NCBI GenBank assembly: GCA_005777235.1
Contig: SXND01000103.1
Span: 1-42,106, forward strand
Direction of reading: 5' to 3'
Length of the DNA: 42,106 nucleotides
Origin: Pseudomonadota bacterium
GTDB lineage: Bacteria; Tectomicrobia; Entotheonellia; Entotheonellales; Entotheonellaceae
The translations under genes and the position numbers were made by a program. The notes beneath the pieces were generated by a model. The model did no database searches and had not been told where the DNA came from. It was given only the letters and a program-made list of their open reading frames with translations. Shown here one piece after another: positions 24,087 to 32,818 of the stretch (positions within the stretch are counted from its first letter, which is position 1; every line of letters begins with the position of its first letter).

Positions 24087-24111
24087 CAGGAGCGACTGCC
24101 AGTCGCCCCTG
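24087..24111. repeat. Degenerate copy of the GCGACTGGCCAGTCGC palindrome
   Basis: CAGGAGCGACTG-C-CAGTCGCCCCTG: 12-bp arms with one mismatch. It shares its core with the perfect palindrome at 9834-9861. It lies in the 256-bp gap between the VOC fragment and the Asp-box propeller gene. Confidence 0.6.
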
Positions 24112-24156
24112 CGCTGCGGACCTAGTGCCTCAACCGAGCTATGTTGAGAGCTACCC

Positions 24157-24217
24157 CCTGGGAGCGCCGGGCTCCAGCCCGGCTCCGGAAGCCACGCTGG
24201 AGCGTGGCGCTCCCAGG
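24157..24217. repeat. REP-like cloverleaf: 12-bp outer stem with two inner hairpins
   Basis: CCTGGGAGCGCC (24157-24168) pairs with GGCGCTCCCAGG (24206-24217). Inside are two smaller palindromes, CCGGGCT-CCA-GCCCGG and ACGCT-GG-AGCGT. Such nested palindromes are typical of interspersed REP elements. It lies downstream of the propeller gene's stop and may also end its transcript. Confidence 0.7.
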
Positions 24218-24268
24218 AGAACGACGCAACGGAGGTCGGGTGAGACACTAGGCTACGCCTGACAAGGG

Positions 24269-25330
24269 CTAAACACAGCTCAGGGCATAAATGCCTTCAA
24301 CCCCAGCTGGCAGCGGGTACGCCTGCCAGTGCTGGCCACCGTCCTCGGTGCCAAACACCTGCCCACGGCGGGCGGCACAGAACACGCGCTCAGGCGACTG
24401 CGCGCTGGCGGCAATAATCATCAAGGTGCTATCAATGCTCACGTCATGGTCGAAGCGTGTCCAGGTGGCCCCCAGATCGGTGCTACGATACAGCGAGCCG
24501 GCATCGCTGACTGCGGCAATGCTGAACGCGCCCAGCAGAGTGTGCGCGTCGTGGGGGAAGACTTTGACATCGCGCGCGTACGTCAGCGGTGAAAAACGCC
24601 CAATGTCCATATCTTCCCAGTGTTCCCCGCGGTCGTCGCTGCGAAAGAGGCCCAGGCGGTTGGCCAGAAACACCGTCCCTGGCTGGGCTGCGCTGATGGC
24701 TAAGGCATGCGTATCCATCATGCCTTCACTGGCCCGGCGGCTGCCATGCCGCTGGACGAAGCGTTCTTGCGTGCCGAGTTGTAACAGCGGCGCATTGCAA
24801 TCCGTCCAGGTGGCGCCGCCATCCAGGCTGCGGATCAGACCGCCCACCTCGACGCCAGCATAGAGTTCGTCAGGATTGGTCGGGTCAATCGCCAGGCGGA
24901 TCATGCGCGTGGGGAAGCCCATGACGCATAAACCGTCGGGATTGGGCACCGTGAGCCGACGCCAGTGGCCACCGCTATCCTCACTGCGATAGACGGCCAT
25001 ATCCTGGGTGCCGGCGTACATGATGCGCGCATCCGCCGGATGGATTTCGAGCGACCAGACCACGGGTTCATCGTTCGGGAAGTTCATTGGCTGCCAGGTA
25101 TCGCCGGCATCCGTGCTGCGATAGGGGCCAGCCTGGGTACCAGCAAACACCACGCCGGGCTGCGTGGGATGCTGGGTCAGGTAGCGCACTTCGACTTGTG
25201 CGGGCAAGCCTTGTTCGAGGCTGGTCCAAGTGCCCGTGTCCGTTGCCAGTCGATACAGCCCCCGGTTACATTTCGCGGGATCCTTCCCACCCCAATCGGC
25301 CGCGCCAGCATACACGTATGTCGTCATCAT
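24269..25330 (-). CDS. Asp-box (BNR) beta-propeller protein
   Basis: 353 residues. At least six Asp-box motifs of form S-x-D-x-G-x-x-W: Y-R-S-T-D-A-G-D-T-W, Y-R-S-E-D-S-G-G-H-W, I-R-S-L-D-G-G-A-T-W, F-R-S-D-D-R-G-E-H-W, Y-R-S-T-D-L-G-A-T-W and F-G-T-E-D-G-G-Q-H-W. Between them lie Y-A-G-T/V-F-A-G-T strands. This is a sialidase/sortilin-type propeller fold; the sialidase catalytic Arg triad is not evident, so it need not be a glycosidase. No signal peptide, so it appears cytosolic. GGAGAGGAG precedes the ATG pair. Function unknown; such genes are annotated as glycosyl hydrolase-like only by fold. Confidence 0.85.
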   Translation of the reverse strand: MMTTYVYAGAADWGGKDPAKCNRGLYRLATDTGTWTSLEQGLPAQVEVRYLTQHPTQPGVVFAGTQAGPYRSTDAGDTWQPMNFPNDEPVVWSLEIHPADARIMYAGTQDMAVYRSEDSGGHWRRLTVPNPDGLCVMGFPTRMIRLAIDPTNPDELYAGVEVGGLIRSLDGGATWTDCNAPLLQLGTQERFVQRHGSRRASEGMMDTHALAISAAQPGTVFLANRLGLFRSDDRGEHWEDMDIGRFSPLTYARDVKVFPHDAHTLLGAFSIAAVSDAGSLYRSTDLGATWTRFDHDVSIDSTLMIIAASAQSPERVFCAARRGQVFGTEDGGQHWQAYPLPAGVEGIYALSCV

Positions 25331-25498
25331 TGTGCTCCTCTCCTGGTAAGTTCATGGCGCCTGCCGGGCATTGTAAAGCATGTACCCGTCACATGCCAGC
25401 GGATGGTCAACGCGTGCCCCTGCTGGTTGGGGCGTGCGCAGCATGATGCGCCACGCGGCGGTATGCCTGGGACCAAGGCCGGTCGTACGGCACATCAT

Positions 25499-26209
25499 TC
25501 AGGGTGTTCCTGCAGAGCGGAAAGTGGCTGGAATCCACTGCGTTAAGAGCTGTTCCAGGGCTGTGGCGCATTCGTCCAGACGGTGCTCGGCATCCTCGTA
25601 CAGGACGAGTTGTTTCGGCTCCTGCGCCCAGTCATAGATCTGCACCCCGCAGGTGTAGGGGAGTCTGGTGTCGGCTTTGCCGTGCACCACCAGCAGCGGC
25701 CGCGGCGCCAGCTGCCCCGCCAGGTGCGCGCCATACGTCTGCGGCGCTAACGCCACGACACCGGCCACGCGATCATGCAAGACGCCAGCGGCAATGACGA
25801 CGGCGCCGCCAAACGAGTGACCGACAAGAATCACTGGCTGAGCGTGGCAATGCTGTAAGTAGGTGACCCCGGCCATGACATCCAGCGCACATTCGGGCAG
25901 GACGTTGGGGTGACGGTAGTTTATCCGCAAGGAGGAAATCCGGTCCCGACGTAGCCCTTCTGCGAGACGGGTATAGATACCGTGGCCTGGCCCGCCGAAT
26001 CCTCCCCGCGCGCCACATACCCAGATCACCCCGTGCTGCGCCTCTGGGGCCTGATGGAGGATCGCCTGGATGTCGCCCCGGTCCGTACAGAGCAGCAACC
26101 CTTCACCCTGCGCGCCTTCGTGGGGCGGGCCAGTGCGCACGTCGTGGATGCCAATAGAGAAAGCCTGCGTGTGTGTGTGGCTGGGCTCGTGGTGCGATGG
26201 CTCTGGCAT
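25499..26209 (-). CDS. Alpha/beta hydrolase (dienelactone-hydrolase-like)
   Basis: 236 residues. Nucleophile elbow G-H-S-F-G-G (about 126-131), likely acid in H-G-K-A-D-T-R-L-P and catalytic His in E-D-A-E-H-R-L-D-E. A G-A-R-G-G-F-G-G-P-G-H-G loop near 67-78 probably forms the oxyanion hole. The first 30 residues are His/Ser/Pro-rich and disordered-looking. GGGAGGAGG precedes the ATG at 26209. The 168-bp gap to the propeller gene suggests separate units. Confidence 0.8.
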   Translation of the reverse strand: MPEPSHHEPSHTHTQAFSIGIHDVRTGPPHEGAQGEGLLLCTDRGDIQAILHQAPEAQHGVIWVCGARGGFGGPGHGIYTRLAEGLRRDRISSLRINYRHPNVLPECALDVMAGVTYLQHCHAQPVILVGHSFGGAVVIAAGVLHDRVAGVVALAPQTYGAHLAGQLAPRPLLVVHGKADTRLPYTCGVQIYDWAQEPKQLVLYEDAEHRLDECATALEQLLTQWIPATFRSAGTP

Positions 26210-26483
26210 GTGACACCTCCTCCCGGTGCATGTCTCTGACTGTGGCTCAGACGGGGTTCCAGCAAGCCGCCGTGGACATTCCCGACCGATATCCCCTGCA
26301 AACTTTGCCTCGCCACGAGATTATACCCACAGACATCCAGGATGCTGGGGCAGGACGTGCGTGACGGCGCACGTCGCGGCGAGCAGCTCCCAGAAACGGC
26401 ACCGCAGCGGAGAGCGCCCTGGCGTCCCGCTCCGCCAGACGGTCAACACGGACTCGGACAGTGCGCTGAGCGCCGTGAGGCTA

Positions 26484-26492
26484 TGGTATAAT
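26484..26492 (+). promoter_or_regulatory. Extended -10 promoter of the EF-G gene
   Basis: TGG-TATAAT at 26484-26492: a perfect -10 hexamer with an extended TGn. No good -35. Transcription would start near 26499, which argues for the ATG at 26543 as the translation start. The rest of 26210-26483 holds no gene that I can see. Confidence 0.6.
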
Positions 26493-26542
26493 GCGCGCGA
26501 CAGACAGGCATGGGCAGGCTAGCGGCAGAACCGGGGGCAGGT

Positions 26543-28594
26543 ATGGCAGAATCACGGGCACTCACCACGATGCGTCGTTTGCGCAACATCGGCATCATCG
26601 CGCATATTGATGCGGGCAAAACGACGGTGACCGAACGTATCCTCTACTACACAGGCCTGACGCATAAACTAGGCGAGGTGCACGACGGCGAATCCGTCAT
26701 GGACTGGATGCCGCAAGAGCGCGAGCGCGGGATCACGATTACCGCGGCCGCAACGACCTGCGAATGGAAACAGCACCAGATTACAATTATCGATACCCCT
26801 GGGCATGTGGACTTTACCATTGAGGTCGAGCGTTCCTTACGTGTGCTGGATGGGGCCGTGACGATTTTTGCCGCCGTGGAAGGGGTCCAGCCGCAGTCGG
26901 AATCCGTCTGGCGCCAAGCAGACCGCTATCACGTCCCACGCCTGGCGTTTATCAACAAGATGGATCGCGTCGGGTCCGATTATCAGCGGGTGCTGCAAGA
27001 TATGCGCGACAAGCTCGACGCCCAGCCGGTCCTGCTACAAATACCGATCGGGACCGAGGAACATTTCCGGGGCATCATTGACCTGATCGCGCTGCAGAGT
27101 ATGGTCTGGAACGCGGATGATTTGGGGATGGTCCCGGAGATTGGCCCTATTCCAGCGGAGTTGGAAGAGGAAGCCCAGGCGCAGCGCGAGGTACTGATTG
27201 AGGCGATCGCGGACTGTGACGATACGCTGCTGGAACGCTACCTGGCTGGAGAGTCTTTGACGGTAGACGAGCTGCGCGCCGCGGTGCGTCAGGTCACGCT
27301 GGCAGGGACGCGGGTGCCGGTGCTCCTGGGCTCAGGACTGCGTAACAAGGGCATCCAACCCCTCCTGGATGCGGTGCTGTGGTATCTGCCCTCGCCGCTG
27401 GATGTGCCCGCCCTGATGGGCATGGACCCGCGCACGGAGACGAGTGTGGAACGGCATCCCAGTCCACAAGAACCCTTGACGGCGCTGGCCTTTAAGATCG
27501 CCCAAGATCAAGGGCGACGGCTGACCTATCTGCGCCTCTATGCCGGCAGTCTCGAGCCGGGCACCCTGGTCTACAACAGCCGGACGAAGACGCAGGAACG
27601 CGTGGCACGTTTGTTGCGCATGCACGCCAACAAGCGCGAGCGGCTCGACCGTAGCACTGCTGGGGAGATAGTCGCGGTCACGGGCCTCAAAGACGCGGTG
27701 ACGGGAGATACGCTGTGCGAGGTGGCCAATCCCATACGGCTCGAGGCCATTACCTCACCTATCCCGGTGCTGACGTTGGCGATTGAACCACCGACCATGG
27801 CCGAACAAGAGAAACTGCAGTCGGCACTGGAAAAATTGGCGGCGGAAGACCCAACGCTGCAGGTCGCTTATAATGAGGAAATGGGGCAGACCATGCTGTC
27901 CGGCATGGGTGAGCTGCACCTCGAAGTGGTGGTGCGCCGCCTGTTCGATGAGTTCAACGCCCAGGTGCGCGTGGGCAAGCCGCAGGTCATCTATCGCGAA
28001 ACGATTCTGGGGCAGGCGGACGTTGTCGACACCTTCGCCCGGGAGATTGCCGGCAAGGCGCAGTATGCCAGTGTACGTTTAGCAGTGCGTCCAAACGCGC
28101 AGGGGACTGGCCTGTCGTTTGCCAATAGCTTGCCCGCGACGGAAGAGCTTCCCCCCGAGATGGTCGAGGCCGTGCATCAAGGGATACTCGATGCCGCCTC
28201 ATCCGGCGTGGTCCAGGGATATCCGGTAGTTGATGTGCATATTGCTCTGTGTGGTGCAACGTTACGCCAGGATGAGGGGACACCCCTCGCCTTCCGCATC
28301 GTGGGCGGGCAGGCGTTCCGTCGAGCCCTGGAAGCGGCCCAGCCGGTGTTGCTCGAACCGGTGATGCATCTCGAAGTGGTCACACCGGAGGAGTTTACCG
28401 GGAGTATCATTGGGGGTTTGCAGAGTCGGCACGGGCTCATCGAGCACATTGAGATGCGGGGACGCTTACAAGTGATTGCGGCGCTGGTGCCGCTTGCGGC
28501 GACTTTTGGCTATACGACCGATTTACGTTCCGCCAGTCAGGGGCGGGGCACGTTTACGATGCACTTTGCGCAATACGCTCCGGTACGTGCATGA
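26543..28594 (+). CDS. fusA: Elongation factor G paralogue
   Basis: 683 residues from the ATG at 26543; an ATG at 26510 lies too close to the promoter. GTPase motifs: G1 [10 protein letters not shown]2 R-G-I-T-I, G3 D-T-P-G-H, G4 N-K-M-D. Domains II-V follow, ending in [14 protein letters not shown] moves tRNAs and mRNA through the ribosome. It is not in a str operon (no rpsL, rpsG or tuf nearby) and stands alone, so it is probably a second EF-G-like factor and not the main one. Its last 41 bases overlap the convergent maf gene. Confidence 0.9.
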   Translation: MAESRALTTMRRLRNIGIIAHIDAGKTTVTERILYYTGLTHKLGEVHDGESVMDWMPQERERGITITAAATTCEWKQHQITIIDTPGHVDFTIEVERSLRVLDGAVTIFAAVEGVQPQSESVWRQADRYHVPRLAFINKMDRVGSDYQRVLQDMRDKLDAQPVLLQIPIGTEEHFRGIIDLIALQSMVWNADDLGMVPEIGPIPAELEEEAQAQREVLIEAIADCDDTLLERYLAGESLTVDELRAAVRQVTLAGTRVPVLLGSGLRNKGIQPLLDAVLWYLPSPLDVPALMGMDPRTETSVERHPSPQEPLTALAFKIAQDQGRRLTYLRLYAGSLEPGTLVYNSRTKTQERVARLLRMHANKRERLDRSTAGEIVAVTGLKDAVTGDTLCEVANPIRLEAITSPIPVLTLAIEPPTMAEQEKLQSALEKLAAEDPTLQVAYNEEMGQTMLSGMGELHLEVVVRRLFDEFNAQVRVGKPQVIYRETILGQADVVDTFAREIAGKAQYASVRLAVRPNAQGTGLSFANSLPATEELPPEMVEAVHQGILDAASSGVVQGYPVVDVHIALCGATLRQDEGTPLAFRIVGGQAFRRALEAAQPVLLEPVMHLEVVTPEEFTGSIIGGLQSRHGLIEHIEMRGRLQVIAALVPLAATFGYTTDLRSASQGRGTFTMHFAQYAPVRA

Positions 28595-29195
28595 CCGTCC
28601 AACCCAAGGCCTGTAACAGTGCGGCGGTGCGCCGCAGTGGCAAGCCCACCACATTGGTGTAGCACCCGTCCCAAGACGCCACAAAGGCCCTTCCGGCGCC
28701 TTGAATAGCATACGCCCCGGCTTTATCCATGGGCTCTCCCGTGGCAATATAGGCGTTGATCGCCGCAGGGGTCAGGGGCCGAAAGCGTACCACCGTGCTG
28801 ACCGTCTCCAGGCAGACCACACGCCGTGCGCCGTGGAGAATTGCCAGCGCCGTCATGACGTGATGCACGCGACCGCTGAGCTGGGTCAGCATGTGCTGTG
28901 CCTCTGCACTATCGCGGGGTTTGCCGAGAATCTGCTGGTCCAAGACCACAATAGAATCAGCCGCTAAGACTAACGCCGTTGGGTGCTGGTGGGCGATGGG
29001 TTGCGCTTTGGCATAGGCGACACGTCGCGCATAGACCCAGGACATTTCACCAGGACGCACGCTTTCATCGATGTGGGCGGGAATAACGCTGAACGGGGTC
29101 TCTAACTGACGCAGTAATGCCAACCGTCGTGGCGACGCCGAGGCTAAAATCAACGCAGTGGGAGCGAGAGGCAGGGCGGTATCGGGAAGCGTCAT
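28554..29195 (-). CDS. maf: Maf-family nucleotide pyrophosphatase
   Basis: 213 residues. Signature [11 protein letters not shown] (about 18-28), [15 protein letters not shown] (about 79-87), I-L-G-K-P-R-D and G-R-V-H-H-V, then the C-terminal Y-A-I-Q-G-A-G and [13 protein letters not shown]. Maf proteins hydrolyse dTTP/UTP or modified nucleotides to monophosphates. The G-A-G/Y-A-I-Q-G set is YhdE-like. It follows the polyprenyl synthase gene by 24 bp on the same strand, so they form an operon. Its 3' end overlaps fusA by 41 bp. Confidence 0.92.
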   Translation of the reverse strand: MTLPDTALPLAPTALILASASPRRLALLRQLETPFSVIPAHIDESVRPGEMSWVYARRVAYAKAQPIAHQHPTALVLAADSIVVLDQQILGKPRDSAEAQHMLTQLSGRVHHVMTALAILHGARRVVCLETVSTVVRFRPLTPAAINAYIATGEPMDKAGAYAIQGAGRAFVASWDGCYTNVVGLPLRRTAALLQALGWTVMHVPERIAQSAS

Positions 29196-29219
29196 AAGAT
29201 GTGCGAGAGAGGCCAGCGG

Positions 29220-30194
29220 TTACACATCACGCGCCACAACATAGTCTGCCAGCGCGTGTAAGGCGTCTAAGGCGGGCGATGGGGCAAAACCCTCCAGGCA
29301 TTGTTGGGCTTTGAGGACATGTTCGTGGGCCTTGGCCATGGCGCATTGCAACGTATCGTATTTGTGCAGCAGCGCTAAGATGGGCTGGACATCAGCTTCG
29401 GTGCTGTCTTTCTTGTGGAAATACTCCACGACCATCTGCGCCTCCTGGGCACTGGCATGCTGCATGGCCATAATGAGGGGAAGGGTAATTTTACCCTCTT
29501 TGAGATCATTATGTACCGGCTTGCCGAGCTGCGCTTCTGGAGCCACAAAGTCTAAAATATCGTCAGCCATCTGGAAGGCGATACCAGTATGCTGGCCAAA
29601 CGCCGTGACTTGCGCGCGCTGGGAGGGGGACAACCCACCCAATACGGCGCCAATCGTACAACTGGCCGCAAACAGCGACGCCGTTTTCAAGTCAATGATA
29701 CGGTAATAATCATCCTCGCTCATGGCGAGATCACGCAATTTCAGCGTCTCAATGACCTGGCCCTGGGCCATTTCGACGGTGACATTGGAAACCGTTTGCA
29801 TGACCAGGTGATCTTTATCAGACAGCGCCAGCGCCATGGCCTTGGAATAGAGATAATCCCCAATCAAGATGGCCATTTCGTTTCCCCAGAGCGCATGCAC
29901 CGTCGGATTGCCCCGACGTAACGCCGCGTTGTCAATCACGTCATCATGCAACAACGTCGCCGTGTGGATAAATTCGATCACGGCGCTCAAGTCATACATG
30001 CGCTCCCCACCATCATTACACAACCGCGCCGATAAAATCAGCAGGACGGGTCGAACGCGCTTGCCACCACTGGACAACACGTATCGCGCCACTTCCGAGA
30101 TAAATCCCACCTGCGATTCCAGGTGATGCGCAATGGCACCCTCGACCTTTTTGAGGTCTTCCTCAATGAATCCCACCATCTGTTGAGGCATCAT
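29220..30194 (-). CDS. ispB: Polyprenyl diphosphate synthase (octaprenyl/heptaprenyl type)
   Basis: 324 residues. First Asp-rich motif L-L-H-D-D-V-I-D-N (about 80-88), second F-Q-M-A-D-D-I-L-D-F (about 208-217), G-G-K-R-V-R-P near 43, and G-K-P-V-H-N-D-L-K-E-G-K near 224-235. These bind Mg2+ and the prenyl diphosphates for chain elongation of the quinone side chain. The residues before the first Asp motif are small, compatible with a long product; exact length unknown. The ATG at 30194 (M-M-P) has the promoter TTGACA-N17-TAGAGT upstream. Confidence 0.9.
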   Translation of the reverse strand: MMPQQMVGFIEEDLKKVEGAIAHHLESQVGFISEVARYVLSSGGKRVRPVLLILSARLCNDGGERMYDLSAVIEFIHTATLLHDDVIDNAALRRGNPTVHALWGNEMAILIGDYLYSKAMALALSDKDHLVMQTVSNVTVEMAQGQVIETLKLRDLAMSEDDYYRIIDLKTASLFAASCTIGAVLGGLSPSQRAQVTAFGQHTGIAFQMADDILDFVAPEAQLGKPVHNDLKEGKITLPLIMAMQHASAQEAQMVVEYFHKKDSTEADVQPILALLHKYDTLQCAMAKAHEHVLKAQQCLEGFAPSPALDALHALADYVVARDV

Positions 30195-30240
30195 GCACGT
30201 GTTTTCCGTCTCTTAAAGACTATCGACTAGCACGACTAGC

Positions 30241-30269
30241 ACTCTAGAGGGATATGTCGACGATGTCAA
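30241..30269 (-). promoter_or_regulatory. Promoter of ispB-maf
   Basis: On the minus strand TTGACA (30269-30264), 17 bp, TAGAGT (30246-30241; 4 of 6). It lies 50-75 bp upstream of the ispB ATG. Confidence 0.55.
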
Positions 30270-30298
30270 GCGCTTTTTGCCTGCGTCGGTGGCAGTGA

Positions 30299-30327
30299 TA
30301 GACGCACGTGTCCAGCTCCTCTATACT
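30299..30327 (+). promoter_or_regulatory. Promoter of the radical SAM gene
   Basis: TAGACG (30299-30304; 4 of 6), 17 bp, TATACT (30322-30327; 5 of 6). It is back-to-back with the ispB promoter. The ATG at 30396 follows about 60 bases later. Confidence 0.5.
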
Positions 30328-30395
30328 ATTGAACCGTTTCCCTACCCGGAGGTGAGAGGCTGGGATGTTTCAGCGCCGAGGGAGTACCACGAAGG

Positions 30396-31595
30396 ATGAC
30401 GATGTATCGTGCAACAAATAGCCCCATTCAAGCGTCACTGCCCTGGCGACCACGCCAGGTGTGGATTGATCGCCAGGTGCTCAACAGCCCACTGACCGCC
30501 CACCTGTGCGCCCAGCTCCCCGACGTGCCCACCACGGTGATCGACGGCCCGCCCCCGGTGGCGGAACCCGACAACCAGGCGGCGTTGATGACTTCTGCCA
30601 AGCGGCAGCTCTATCTCACGGCGCAGAAAGGCCGTTTCCTCCGCGCCTGTCCCGGTGCCTCCAGTCGCAACACGGCCAGCCATTTGTGCTGCGGGTATAT
30701 GATCGTGGATCTCATCTACAACTGTAATTACGATTGCACCTACTGCTATCTGCAAAGCTACGTCAATGCACCCTATCTGACCATCTATGCCAACGTCGAA
30801 CAGCTCTTCGAGGAGCTCAGCACCTACCTGCTGGCCCATCCACAGCAGCTCGTGCGCATTGGTTCAGGCGAGTTTAGCGACAGTCTGTCCCTCGATACCC
30901 TGACCGGCTTTGGCAGTCTGCTAGTGCCGTTCGTACGCCAGTTTCCCAACGTACTGTTTGAGTTCAAGACCAAGAGCGATGTGGTGGATGGCCTGCTGGA
31001 CCTCGATCCGGCGGGGCGTGTCATGGTGTCATGGTCGATCAATCCGGAAGCGGTGGTGCAGCGCGAGGAACACAAAACTGCCTCGCTGGCCGCACGCCTG
31101 CACGCGGCGCAACGCTGCCGCGACGCTGGGTATAAGATTGGCCTGCACTTCGATCCACTGCTGTACTATCCTGGCTGGGAGGCGGACTATGAACCCTTTG
31201 TGGCGCAGGTGTTTACGGCCCTGGCGCCCGCTGATGTGGCGTATATGAGCATGGGGAGTCTGCGCTTTACTCCGGGGCTGCAAGAGGTGGTCCGCACACG
31301 CTTTCCCAAAAATCGCCTGATGTACGAGGAGTTGCTGCCAGGTGCTGACGGCAAGATGCGCTATTTTAAGCCTCTGCGCACGGAAATGTACGCCAAAATG
31401 CACACCTGGATACGACGCTACGCCCCAGACACGGGGCTCTATCTCTGCATGGAGAGTCAAGAGATCTGGCAGCGTGCCCTGGGCCATGCCCCGACCTGCA
31501 GTACGGGGGTTGAGCAGTATATCCAGGCCTCCGAACGGCGTTCCGCCCTTGGACACGAGGCCCCTCTGCAGCAGCTCACGGTGCCGTCGCGGTGA
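30396..31595 (+). CDS. Spore-photoproduct-lyase-like radical SAM protein
   Basis: 399 residues. C-x3-C-x2-C at Cys110, Cys114, Cys117 (Y-N-C-N-Y-D-C-T-Y-C-Y-L-Q), the [4Fe-4S]/SAM site. Before it comes K-G-R-F-L-R-A-C-P-G and H-L-C-C-G-Y, after it R-I-G-S-G-E-F-S-D-S-L-S-L-D and F-K-T-K-S, all typical of the SplB family. In spore photoproduct lyase a Cys (Cys141 of B. subtilis, in A-A-C-T-S-D) is the H-atom donor; the aligned position here is Glu159 (my alignment from memory). The protein may therefore repair another lesion or do different chemistry. No sporulation genes are nearby. Its 3' end overlaps the exonuclease gene by 20 bp. Confidence 0.82.
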   Translation: MTMYRATNSPIQASLPWRPRQVWIDRQVLNSPLTAHLCAQLPDVPTTVIDGPPPVAEPDNQAALMTSAKRQLYLTAQKGRFLRACPGASSRNTASHLCCGYMIVDLIYNCNYDCTYCYLQSYVNAPYLTIYANVEQLFEELSTYLLAHPQQLVRIGSGEFSDSLSLDTLTGFGSLLVPFVRQFPNVLFEFKTKSDVVDGLLDLDPAGRVMVSWSINPEAVVQREEHKTASLAARLHAAQRCRDAGYKIGLHFDPLLYYPGWEADYEPFVAQVFTALAPADVAYMSMGSLRFTPGLQEVVRTRFPKNRLMYEELLPGADGKMRYFKPLRTEMYAKMHTWIRRYAPDTGLYLCMESQEIWQRALGHAPTCSTGVEQYIQASERRSALGHEAPLQQLTVPSR

Positions 31596-32412
31596 CCGCG
31601 GTGAGTGCGGCAATGCGGTCGAGGCGGAAATGCCGTTCCTCTTGGCGCAGATGGCAGAAGGCGCGGAGATAGCCATGGCCACGCTCATAGTACACCTCTA
31701 ACGGTTGCACCACGCGCTCTGTGGCCGGGGTTTTGTCTGGCTGATAGCGCAAGTGGAGGGGGGTGGCAGTGGGAATGGCGTCCTGCAGCATCGTGACCAG
31801 CTCCAGCAGCGCCTCGGTTGAGCGCCGATTGTTCGGATAGAGCACGTGTGCCAGCGTGACAGGGCCTTCGGTACCCAGGTCGGCGACAAAGCGCTGCCAC
31901 ACCTGCCAGGTGGTCATTACGTCGGCCATGGCCCGGTGTGCGGCGGTAGGAATGACCCCGAATTCCCCGGCAATGGCGCTGAGGCTATTATGGGCGAAGC
32001 GATAGCGTGCCTGCGCCAGTGCCAGGGTGTCGGCGACGGCATAAAAGGGGAAGGTCTGCCCGGCTAATTGCCACTCATGACGCAAAAAGTTGACGTCAAA
32101 GCGGGCATTATGCGCCACCAGGACAGCCCCCTGCAACACGTGGGTAATCTGGGGCAGGAGCGTGGCAAACGGCGGGGCATCGGCCAGCATGGCGTCCGTC
32201 AGGCCGTGGATGGCCTGCGCGCCAGCCGCCATAGGGCGCTGCGGATGCACCAGGGATTCAAAACGTGCCAGTTCGTGCGTGCCCTGCACGCGCAGCAGCG
32301 CGATCTCACACACCCGGTCTCCCGTCGTTGGATCCAAGCCGGTCGTTTCGACATCCACGAAGGTAAAGGGGACGGTGTCGATCGGTGTGGTAGGTAAGGG
32401 CCAGGCTTCCAT
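31576..32412 (-). CDS. DnaQ-like 3'-5' exonuclease fused to a WYL-like domain
   Basis: 278 residues. DEDDh exonuclease at about 15-180: Exo I F-V-D-V-E-T-T-G-L-D (Asp20, Glu22), Exo II A-H-N-A-R-F-D-V-N-F-L (about 98-108), Exo III H-R-A-M-A-D-V (about 160). The C-terminal 65 residues (L-H-L-R-Y-Q-P ... V-Q-P-L-E-V-Y-Y-E-R-G-H-G-Y-L-R-A-F-C-H ... R-H-F-R-L-D-R-I) match a WYL domain, a ligand- or nucleic-acid-binding module usually found in transcription regulators and defence genes. The likely role is DNA repair or turnover with a sensor tail. It is the last gene of an operon after HAD and acpS (25-bp gap). Confidence 0.85.
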   Translation of the reverse strand: MEAWPLPTTPIDTVPFTFVDVETTGLDPTTGDRVCEIALLRVQGTHELARFESLVHPQRPMAAGAQAIHGLTDAMLADAPPFATLLPQITHVLQGAVLVAHNARFDVNFLRHEWQLAGQTFPFYAVADTLALAQARYRFAHNSLSAIAGEFGVIPTAAHRAMADVMTTWQVWQRFVADLGTEGPVTLAHVLYPNNRRSTEALLELVTMLQDAIPTATPLHLRYQPDKTPATERVVQPLEVYYERGHGYLRAFCHLRQEERHFRLDRIAALTAVTATAP

Positions 32413-32437
32413 GGTCCTCCTTCGGTCTCAAGCAGTC

Positions 32438-32818
32438 TTACCGTTCAAGGATCACCTGTGCGATGGCACAGGTCGCACTGTGGGACAGCGACAGGTGGAT
32501 GTGTTGCACCGCCGCCGTGGTGCAGAGCTCCTGGAGTGCGCCGTAGAGACGGAGGCTCGGCTTGCCCAGGGCGTCGCGGCAGACTTCGATATCACGCCAA
32601 CGCATCGACTTGCGCAGGCCGGTGCCCAGGGCTTTGAGAAACGCTTCCTTGGCGGCAAAGCGTGCCGCATAGCACGCATAGGGTGGCTGATGCGCCCGAC
32701 AGTAGGCTTGCTCCGTCTCCGTATACAGACGCTCGATGAGTCGTGTACCCGTACGCGTGACAGCTTGCGTCATGCGGGCGATGTCTACAAGATCCACACC
32801 AATACCGTAAATCACCAC
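32438..32818 (-). CDS. acpS: Holo-[acyl-carrier-protein] synthase AcpS
   Basis: 126 residues, the family length. G-I-G-V-D-L-V-D-I-A-R-M (about 5-16), F-A-A-K-E-A-F-L-K-A-L-G (about 54-65) with the Mg2+/CoA-binding Asp and Glu, and L-S-L-S-H-S-A-T-C-A-I-A near the end. It transfers 4'-phosphopantetheine from CoA to ACP. The start codon overlaps the HAD gene by 7 bp, so they are translationally coupled. Confidence 0.93.
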   Translation of the reverse strand: MVIYGIGVDLVDIARMTQAVTRTGTRLIERLYTETEQAYCRAHQPPYACYAARFAAKEAFLKALGTGLRKSMRWRDIEVCRDALGKPSLRLYGALQELCTTAAVQHIHLSLSHSATCAIAQVILER

